Shown here one piece after another: positions 15,997 to 21,710 of a stretch of DNA of 21,710 nucleotides. The translations under genes and the position numbers were made by a program. Position 1 is the stretch's first letter; each line of letters begins with the position of its first letter. This stretch comes from G020353115 sp964389685 (lineage in GTDB: Bacteria > Bacteroidota > Bacteroidia > Bacteroidales > VadinHA17): assembly GCA_964389685.1 (NCBI GenBank), contig CAYMFM010000063.1, positions 1 to 21,710 on the forward strand. Direction: 5' to 3'. The notes under the pieces were generated by a model. It saw nothing but the letters and a program-made list of their open reading frames with translations, had not been told where the DNA came from and did not search any database.

Positions 15997-17019
15997 TCAT
16001 CTACGTTTACTCATTACCAATACCTTCTCATACACGTCAAGATACCCTTCCACCATTTTTTCACGTGTAAACCTTGAAGATACCCATTCAAGACAGGCTC
16101 CCCTGTTGATTTGACCGATATCCCGAACCGCTTCTACCGCATCATGCAGATCCCGAACAATAAATCCAGTTCTTCCATGAAGAATCAGTTCAGGCATCGA
16201 TCCCCTGTTATAGGCAATCACAGGAGTCCCGCAAAACATGGCTTCAACCACACTTAAACCGAACGGTTCTTCGAATGAAACCGGATGAAGAAGAACCTGT
16301 GCATTCCCCAATAATCGGTTCCTTACTTCCGGTCCGGAGTTTCCTACATATACAATGTCGTCATCATTTATAAACGGAGCCACTTTCTCATCAAAATAAT
16401 GCTGATCCTGAATCAGTCCGGAGATGATCAGCCTCTTTCCTGTCCTTTTAGCAATCTGAATGCATTCATGAGTTCCTTTCTCCGCATGAATCCTTCCAAA
16501 GAAAAGCAGGTAATCTTCCGGATTTGGATTAAAGGTAAATTCACTGCTGTCAATGCCATTGTATACGGTAGCAACATAATCCAGGCTGGGACTGCGGTCT
16601 GAATTGCTAATGGAGACATAGTAACTGCTGTTATTATATTTCTCGTAAACCGGGAGAATCTTTGGAGATGAAAATCCATGGATAGTCGTTACCATGGGTG
16701 GATTGATCAACCTTGAGTAGGTAAGTGGAAGGAAATCATAATTGTTATGGATCAGGTCAAACCGGTCAGCTTGTTCCATGATATGGCTGATGTGCAAGCA
16801 TTCCCATACTTTGGGATCCAACTCTTTCTCTTCGCCATAGGGTTTCTTACAAATGTATTCCAGCTTCCCTTTTGTGATGGAATCACCGGTCGCAAAAAGG
16901 GTCACATCCACCCCCTTTTCGATCAATCCTTCTGCAATGTTTGATGCAACCTGTTCCCAGGGACCGTACATCCTCGGAGGAGTCCGCCAGGCTACTGGAG
17001 ACAGTATTGCAATGTTCAT
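15997..17019 (-). CDS. GT4-family glycosyltransferase
   Basis: A 340-residue cytoplasmic GT-B glycosyltransferase. The N-terminal domain begins with the short strand MNIAILSPVAW and a glycine-containing loop (MYGPWEQVASNIAEGL). The C-terminal nucleotide-sugar domain shows FFGRIHAEKG and the EX7E motif EEPFGLSVVE, followed by GTPVIAYNRGSMPELI. GT4 enzymes retain anomeric configuration, so an alpha-linked product is expected; donor and acceptor are not readable. It is the last gene of the leftward operon. Its ATG lies one base after the stop of the short GH130 gene, implying coupled translation. There is no signal peptide or membrane anchor. Confidence 0.9.
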   Translation of the reverse strand: MNIAILSPVAWRTPPRMYGPWEQVASNIAEGLIEKGVDVTLFATGDSITKGKLEYICKKPYGEEKELDPKVWECLHISHIMEQADRFDLIHNNYDFLPLTYSRLINPPMVTTIHGFSSPKILPVYEKYNNSSYYVSISNSDRSPSLDYVATVYNGIDSSEFTFNPNPEDYLLFFGRIHAEKGTHECIQIAKRTGKRLIISGLIQDQHYFDEKVAPFINDDDIVYVGNSGPEVRNRLLGNAQVLLHPVSFEEPFGLSVVEAMFCGTPVIAYNRGSMPELILHGRTGFIVRDLHDAVEAVRDIGQINRGACLEWVSSRFTREKMVEGYLDVYEKVLVMSKRR

Positions 17020-17020
17020 C

Positions 17021-17947
17021 CTACATCGGTTTTCTTGGATTGTTCAGGCAGTGATCAACCAGGTCATCCAGCATGGCTGTCCCAACACACATGACCTTAT
17101 CTGCACCTCCCCAGTAAATTTTTACCGAACCATCCTTCTCAGGGATTGCACCACAGGTAAATACCACATTATGAACATATCCCGTGATTTCATATACCTC
17201 CTCCGGTTGAAGGATCCACTCATCACCAACAGCCAGAATGACAGCTGGATTTTTCAGATCGTGAAGCGCCACTCCCAGACGATAGACACTGCCATCCATG
17301 GTTGGGAAAACACCATGGTAGATATTGAGCCAACCCCGGGAGGTTTTTATGGGAGGTGCCCCTGGTCCGATCTTCATTTCATCCCAGTGATATTGAACCG
17401 GCTTCATGATCAGTTCAGATTCACCCCAGAAAATGAGATCGGGGGAATAGGAGATCCAGATCGACCAGGGAGAGATCTCAGAATGTGGACGGTCAAGCCT
17501 GGCATACAATCCGCTGAACTTCTCGGGGAAAATTACCACATTGCGGTAATCCGCCTCCGTGATGAGAGATACCCTTTCCACCTTCTCAAAATCTTCCGTT
17601 TTTGCCAACCCTATGCGAACACCATGGCGTGAGTAAGCACTATAGGTGATCAGGTACTCCCCATCGATAAAAACAATCCGCGGATCTTCCACACCATACT
17701 CTTCGTACCTGCTGAAGATCCCCTCTTTCGCAGGCTTCATGAACGGCTCCTTCCGTACCCTGAATTGAAAACCATCGTCGCTTTCAGCAAGACCCAGTAT
17801 ACTCCTTCCCGTGAACTGGTGGGAACGAAAAAGCATCATGTACCTGTTACCAAATTTTATAACTCCGGCATTGTGAACAGTGGCTACCGGGTAGGGAACA
17901 TCATCCTTGGTCAGAATGGGATTTCTTTCAAATCTTTTTATAAGCAT
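17021..17947 (-). CDS. Short GH130-family beta-mannoside phosphorylase
   Basis: A 308-residue single-domain five-bladed propeller of normal GH130 length. It begins with the common FERNPILTKDD segment. The catalytic Asp88 lies in GVEDPRIVF, with the canonical Pro. FPEKFSGLYARLDRPH (140-155) carries Lys143 and Arg153 in the phosphate-binding region, and GWLNIYHGV contributes His211, so phosphorolysis is more likely than hydrolysis. The expected product is alpha-mannose-1-phosphate from a beta-mannoside. It has no signal peptide. Its start overlaps the end of the fused GT gene by 10 bases, and its stop is one base from the next GT4 start, so the three genes form one tightly coupled unit. The linkage preferred (beta-1,2, beta-1,4 or other) cannot be decided from sequence alone. 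Confidence 0.9.
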   Translation of the reverse strand: MLIKRFERNPILTKDDVPYPVATVHNAGVIKFGNRYMMLFRSHQFTGRSILGLAESDDGFQFRVRKEPFMKPAKEGIFSRYEEYGVEDPRIVFIDGEYLITYSAYSRHGVRIGLAKTEDFEKVERVSLITEADYRNVVIFPEKFSGLYARLDRPHSEISPWSIWISYSPDLIFWGESELIMKPVQYHWDEMKIGPGAPPIKTSRGWLNIYHGVFPTMDGSVYRLGVALHDLKNPAVILAVGDEWILQPEEVYEITGYVHNVVFTCGAIPEKDGSVKIYWGGADKVMCVGTAMLDDLVDHCLNNPRKPM

Positions 17948-20187
17948 GTGAGTTGTATGTATTTGTGGTACTGTTCATATGCCCGCAAAACGGTTAGATG
18001 CGAAATAAGGTATGCCAGTGAGCTTTCAGCACCCTGATTGCGGTTGATCCCCTGTTTTTCAATCCCATCACAACAACCTTTTGTTTCAAAATCGTATAAA
18101 TTCATCCGTAAATCGTTTTCACCTAAAAACCACATGAACGAAGTAAACAATTGGTTAAGAAAATCCTTATTCTTGGTAACCATATATGCCTGTTGAAACA
18201 TCAATACCATTGCCAGTGCATCAACAGGCTGCTGAGCATACATGGCACGTTTCCCTCCATTTTTATACCACTCTTCATTCCCAATGGGCGAAAGATAGCC
18301 CTCCTTCATGGTAATCCTGGTCAGGAATTCCATCGTTGTCAAAGCCGTTTTCAGAATCTTATTATCATTCAATGACCGGGAGGCGTGCAAAAGGGAGAGG
18401 GGAATGATGCCATTATCATAAGTAAGGATAGATTCAAACCATTCCCAATTCCGTTTTCTTTCTGTTTCATAATGCCTGATAAGCTTATTTGCCAGCTTTT
18501 TCATGATACTGAACATCAATTCATCAGATGAATTGGTTCTCAGGTAATACGAAATGCCGATTAATGTATTTGCAATACCACGTACCGTTTCAAGTTTTTC
18601 AAAATTGGGGGTAGCATTGAAAAAGATCAGTTTGCCAAACTGATAATACGCATCATTGGGAGAATTGGCAAGAAGGTATCCAAGCGCCCACACAACCCTT
18701 CCGAAAGAGTCTTCTGATCCAACCTCGTCCAGAAATCGACGGTCAAAACTCAGGAAATTCCTGAATTTTCCATCCCCGTTCTGCATATAGTGAATATAAC
18801 TCAAATATACCGGTAACAGGTCCAGTGAAACGGGATCCTTGTTTTGCCAGTATGTCATAAGAACAGCCAGCATAGCCCGGGCATTATCATCCAGGCAATA
18901 TCCATCCTTCAGGTTCGGGATCCCGAATTTGGCATGCTGGATAATACCCGTATCGTCCGTTAATCGCTTGATGTGGACCAGCGAAAAAGGTGGAAGAATG
19001 AGCGGATCGATCGTGATCTCCTTTTTCACTACCACCTCAGGCTTCTCTTCTATAACCCGCTCTGTTAGTTCAATATACTCTTCCCCGATCTGAGGCCAGG
19101 TAATCTGCCTTCCATAATCATATGCCTTCTTTCTGAGCTCCTTTAACGTATCGGGCTGATTGAGTAACTCTAATAATATCCTGGAAAGACCTTCCGAATC
19201 GTTGAAATCAAATAACCTTCCCCTTCCCTCATCCAGCAATTCCTGGGCATGCCAATAAGGTGTTGAAATCACTGCAGTACCTACCCCAACGGCATAGGCT
19301 AACGTCCCACTGGTGATTTGTGCTTCGTTCAGGTACGGAGTAATATAAATGTCTGCAGCGGATAAATACCTGAATAGATCATTCTGCTCAATGAATTCAT
19401 TCAGAAAGAGAACATGCTTTTCCAGAGCAAGCGTCTTAACCTTTCTCATCAGGAAATTTCGATACTCCTCTCCTTCATACCGGAGAACACTTGGATGGGT
19501 CTTCCCGATAATCAGATAAAGAACATCAGGGTGTTTATTTACTACCTCAGGCAGGGCAGCAATAGCCGTTTCAATGCCTTTGTTACGACTGATCAAACCG
19601 AAGGTTACCAAAACCTTCTTCCCTTCCAGGTTGAACTGCTTCTTTGAAAGCTTCTGACTAAACTGCAGGTCTGGCACACCATGTTCGATCAACTCTATTT
19701 TGGTTTTCGGGACCTCATAGATCTTCACCAGGAACTGCACCGCACGCTTACTCATAACCACAATCTTGCCGGCCATTTTACAGATCTGCTGTAATACGGC
19801 TTTTTGGGTGTACGATGGTTCTTTTATTATGGTGTGAAGGGTGACAATGAAGGGTATTTCAAGACGGTGTAAAAGTGGCAAAATATAGATCCCGTCTTCC
19901 CCTCCAAAAATCCCGAATTCGTGTTCAAGGATGCATATATCAGCACCACTGATGTTGATAAACTCAGTTGCCTTAATATAATCGCGCTGATATTCCTGGC
20001 GGATGGTCAGTTTTACTTCCGCAGGATACTTATATTCCTCCCCCGGATCATTCATGGCAACCATAAAACATTCATTGGCTCTCTTTTTCCTGTCATCACA
20101 CAGTTTCATGGATTCCGCCAGGTTTTTGGTGAAAGTTGCTATACCGCACTCCCTGGGAGGATAGGTACCGATGATGGCACATTTCAT
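17938..20187 (-). CDS. GT4 glycosyltransferase fused to a C-terminal alpha-helical barrel-like domain
   Basis: A 749-residue two-part cytoplasmic protein. Residues 1-385 are a GT-B/GT4 glycosyltransferase: MKCAIIGTYPPRECGIATFT at the start, VTFGLISRNKGIETAI (194-209), and a donor-site region YLNEAQITSGTLAYAVGVGT that replaces the usual EX7E acidic pair with a related pattern. Residues 395-745 are a separate all-helical domain with conserved-looking segments: GYCLDDNARAMLAV (429-442), WEWFESILTYDNGIIP (581-596) and GINRNQGAESSLAYL (713-727). Repeated helix pairs with acidic and aromatic residues suggest an (alpha/alpha)6 glycosidase-like or sugar-binding fold; this is inference. It begins 25 bases after the Ntn-hydrolase gene and overlaps the short GH130 gene by 10 bases. 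The fusion suggests a transferase that also processes or measures its glycan. Confidence 0.82.
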   Translation of the reverse strand: MKCAIIGTYPPRECGIATFTKNLAESMKLCDDRKKRANECFMVAMNDPGEEYKYPAEVKLTIRQEYQRDYIKATEFINISGADICILEHEFGIFGGEDGIYILPLLHRLEIPFIVTLHTIIKEPSYTQKAVLQQICKMAGKIVVMSKRAVQFLVKIYEVPKTKIELIEHGVPDLQFSQKLSKKQFNLEGKKVLVTFGLISRNKGIETAIAALPEVVNKHPDVLYLIIGKTHPSVLRYEGEEYRNFLMRKVKTLALEKHVLFLNEFIEQNDLFRYLSAADIYITPYLNEAQITSGTLAYAVGVGTAVISTPYWHAQELLDEGRGRLFDFNDSEGLSRILLELLNQPDTLKELRKKAYDYGRQITWPQIGEEYIELTERVIEEKPEVVVKKEITIDPLILPPFSLVHIKRLTDDTGIIQHAKFGIPNLKDGYCLDDNARAMLAVLMTYWQNKDPVSLDLLPVYLSYIHYMQNGDGKFRNFLSFDRRFLDEVGSEDSFGRVVWALGYLLANSPNDAYYQFGKLIFFNATPNFEKLETVRGIANTLIGISYYLRTNSSDELMFSIMKKLANKLIRHYETERKRNWEWFESILTYDNGIIPLSLLHASRSLNDNKILKTALTTMEFLTRITMKEGYLSPIGNEEWYKNGGKRAMYAQQPVDALAMVLMFQQAYMVTKNKDFLNQLFTSFMWFLGENDLRMNLYDFETKGCCDGIEKQGINRNQGAESSLAYLISHLTVLRAYEQYHKYIQLTCL

Positions 20188-20212
20188 AGCTGCTGGTTTT
20201 TATATAATTTAT

Positions 20213-21439
20213 TTACAAGATATCAAATCCAAACAAATCGTTATACTTACTTTCAAGGAACCGGTCCAGCCAGGAGTAAAAATCTTTAATTAAAGCATCT
20301 CTATTTTGCCCCTTCAGTATACTCGCTTCAGGGACCCTCCGGAAGATATCTTCCTCAACCCTACGGATTAACTGCAGGATGCCTGTTCCTTCCTGGTTGA
20401 GCACCCTGGAAAGATCAATGTATTTCTTACCTGAACCACGGATTATGGGGAAACAGGTTTTTTTAAGTGAAAGAGCAGCATCGCAAATCGGAGCATGTAA
20501 ATTTTCTCCGGCTTTAGCAACCGCCGGGAGAGATCCATTAGAAGTAATCCAGATTGGTAACGCTACGGAAGTCAGAGGAAATCCGAGTATTGTCCACATC
20601 ATAGTGTTTAAGGGATCTTCCCCTTTCCCCGCTCCTACTACCATCAAAACCGAAGCACTGGAAAACCTGGGGATAAAATCCTCGAAAAACCTGTAATCAG
20701 GATTCATGGAATTTTCCGGAGGATTCAATGCAAGGTTATCACCGGTCAATGAGTGCGTAAGGTTCCTTGAAATATTGTTAATCAGACACTCCGGATCATA
20801 CCGCCCGGCAGCAGCCACATCGTACATGATCTTTTCAGCCGTTGCATAACGGATGTACCCGGCCCCTTTTTCCGGTGATCCGGTAAATGCATGGTTTGTC
20901 CTGATGACATACCCGAACGGGGCAATTGCAGGATCATTAACATCAATTTTATTAAATGACCAATTCCCTGTCTCAAAGTAAGCTGCTCCACCCTGTGCAT
21001 CAATTACTCCAAAATTTGAATCGACTCCAAGAGGTTTTGGAAGATCATTCAGCATCTTTTCAAAATCTTCAATGGTAGCACAATTCATCAGGGCTCTCTT
21101 CATAATTTCACCCTCCTGATCGGCAAATGTAGTGGTATCACCAACGTTCATATTGTAGGCTACCGAATTCATAATCGCGAATCCTGCAGCATTAAACCCG
21201 CCCCAAACCTCAAGTTTCCACTTTTCATTTCCATTAATCACTGCTATGTAGGGATACCTGCCATCGTTAAAATAGGCAAGTGCATTATCCAGAGTGCCGG
21301 TATCACGGTGTTTATACAGGATCGGTTTACCATCCGGGGTGAATTTCCCACTGATAATAATTGTGGTACATGCGTCGACTGTGATCTGACCACATAGGAG
21401 AGCAGAAAACAGGATAAGAACAATTTGTCGTTTCATCAT
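20213..21439 (-). CDS. Secreted Ntn-hydrolase, C45 acyltransferase/choloylglycine-hydrolase-like
   Basis: A 408-residue exported amidohydrolase or acyltransferase. A signal peptide (MMKRQIVLILFSALLCG to VDA) precedes Cys24 in CTTIIISGKFTPDGKPILYKHRD. N-terminal nucleophile enzymes of the C45/C59 type use exactly such an N-terminal Cys, with Arg in the HRD segment. Signal peptidase cleavage after VDA would expose the nucleophile directly. Other typical pieces are WGGFNAAGFAIMNSVAYN and DSNFGVIDAQGGAAYFE. Family members cleave linear amides or transfer acyl groups (penicillin acyltransferase, bile-salt hydrolase and relatives); the substrate here is unknown. The residues before Cys24 are a poor lipobox because of Asp at -2. 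It is the first gene of the leftward glycan operon, 25 bases before the fused GT gene. A TAAATTTA in the upstream region is only a near-match to a -7 box. Confidence 0.82.
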   Translation of the reverse strand: MMKRQIVLILFSALLCGQITVDACTTIIISGKFTPDGKPILYKHRDTGTLDNALAYFNDGRYPYIAVINGNEKWKLEVWGGFNAAGFAIMNSVAYNMNVGDTTTFADQEGEIMKRALMNCATIEDFEKMLNDLPKPLGVDSNFGVIDAQGGAAYFETGNWSFNKIDVNDPAIAPFGYVIRTNHAFTGSPEKGAGYIRYATAEKIMYDVAAAGRYDPECLINNISRNLTHSLTGDNLALNPPENSMNPDYRFFEDFIPRFSSASVLMVVGAGKGEDPLNTMMWTILGFPLTSVALPIWITSNGSLPAVAKAGENLHAPICDAALSLKKTCFPIIRGSGKKYIDLSRVLNQEGTGILQLIRRVEEDIFRRVPEASILKGQNRDALIKDFYSWLDRFLESKYNDLFGFDIL

Positions 21440-21520
21440 ATTGATAGTCCTGATATAAATTTATGAAAAAAGATGGAATTAACGGTTGTTTTTATTATGC
21501 TTTAAAATAGGGAATGTAAA

Positions 21521-21592
21521 TAGGGACAGCTACCGATTTATTTTCTTTAACTTAAATACGGACAGCTACCAACTTGTTTTCTTTAACTTAGG
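21521..21592. repeat. Two-unit tandem repeat of 36 bases
   Basis: Units 21521-21556 and 21557-21592 are directly adjacent and agree at 30 of 36 positions by eye. They share GGACAGCTACC near the start and TTTTCTTTAACTTA near the end. The repeat lies upstream of the Ntn-hydrolase gene. Confidence 0.8.
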
Positions 21593-21613
21593 TTTTAAAC
21601 CAGTAGCTGTCCC
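21523..21613. repeat. Inverted repeat pair bracketing the tandem repeat
   Basis: GGGACAGCTAC at 21523-21533 is matched by its reverse complement GTAGCTGTCCC at 21603-21613 (11 of 11). A near-palindrome GGTTTTAAACC sits at 21591-21601. The layout resembles a small REP-like or MITE-like element, but no transposase is present in the window. Confidence 0.6.
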
Positions 21614-21632
21614 AACTTAAAAACTGGATGAA

Positions 21633-21710
21633 ATGATTACCTTTAACTTGAAATCCGGTGATGTTTCATTTTTAGTTGAAATTTTAAAAGAGAGGTTCAG
21701 GCAGCACATT
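21633..21710 (+). CDS. Possible hypothetical protein, N-terminal 26 residues (runs off right edge)
   Basis: An ATG at 21633 opens a frame that stays open for 26 codons to the window end (MITFNLKSGDVSFLVEILKE and six more residues). A weak GGATGA lies just upstream. It looks like an ordinary soluble N terminus. No family can be named, and so short an open frame could be chance. Confidence 0.3.
   Translation, partial: MITFNLKSGDVSFLVEILKERFRQHI

Noticed and set aside
16853..17632. 259-codon plus-strand open frame
   Set aside because: Lies antisense to the GT4 and short GH130 genes, both of which have strong family motifs; the antisense product shows no recognisable domain.
20213..21439. Lipoprotein, with Cys24 as the lipidated residue
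   Set aside because: Asp at -2 gives a poor lipobox, and the following CTTIIIS segment fits an N-terminal nucleophile instead.
21521..21592. CRISPR array, because of the 36-base period
   Set aside because: The two units are directly adjacent with no spacers, and no cas genes are present.

Overview
The window looks like chromosomal DNA from a member of the Bacteroidota, probably Bacteroidales or a close relative. The evidence is a GWxTD-domain lipoprotein, a DUF2490 outer-membrane protein, a TPR-CHAT protein next to an ECF sigma factor, a Gly-Gly leader peptide of the type common in this phylum, few Shine-Dalgarno sequences, and several Bacteroidota-type promoters (TTTG or TTG about 19-21 bases before TAnnTTTG). 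The 100-N gap flanked by identical 55-base ends shows a scaffolded draft or metagenome assembly.

Left part (1-4.3 kb). A minus-strand micro-gene encodes a 38-residue Gly-Gly peptide with a GEGEGEG core. It is followed by an ORF that runs off the left edge. Divergent from these lies a large exported TPR-CHAT protein, predicted to be a caspase-like protease anchored by a C-terminal membrane helix. It converges on, and overlaps by 6 bases, an ECF-type sigma factor gene. This is the most system-like signalling region in the window.

Middle part (4.4-14 kb). This is mostly housekeeping: a YbdG-like mechanosensitive channel; a leftward run of acyl-ACP thioesterase, GWxTD lipoprotein and the rRNA methyltransferase RlmB; a divergent RlmD; a DUF2490 protein; an AGCS sodium/amino-acid symporter with a large insertion; and a PhzF-family protein. 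The N gap lies between DUF2490 and the symporter and is very probably an unmerged contig overlap, not missing sequence.

Right part (14.2-21.4 kb). This is a cytoplasmic mannoside/glycan locus. A 54-residue small protein precedes a long GH130 gene (490 aa) on the plus strand. Facing it is a tight leftward operon: secreted Ntn-hydrolase (C45-like), GT4 glycosyltransferase fused to a predicted alpha-helical barrel domain, short GH130 phosphorylase (308 aa), and GT4 glycosyltransferase. The GH130 and GT proteins lack signal peptides, and no SusC/SusD pair is present, so this looks like internal synthesis and turnover of a mannose-containing oligosaccharide, not a polysaccharide-uptake locus. The right end holds a 36-base tandem repeat with an inverted copy of its core, then a possible partial gene at the edge.
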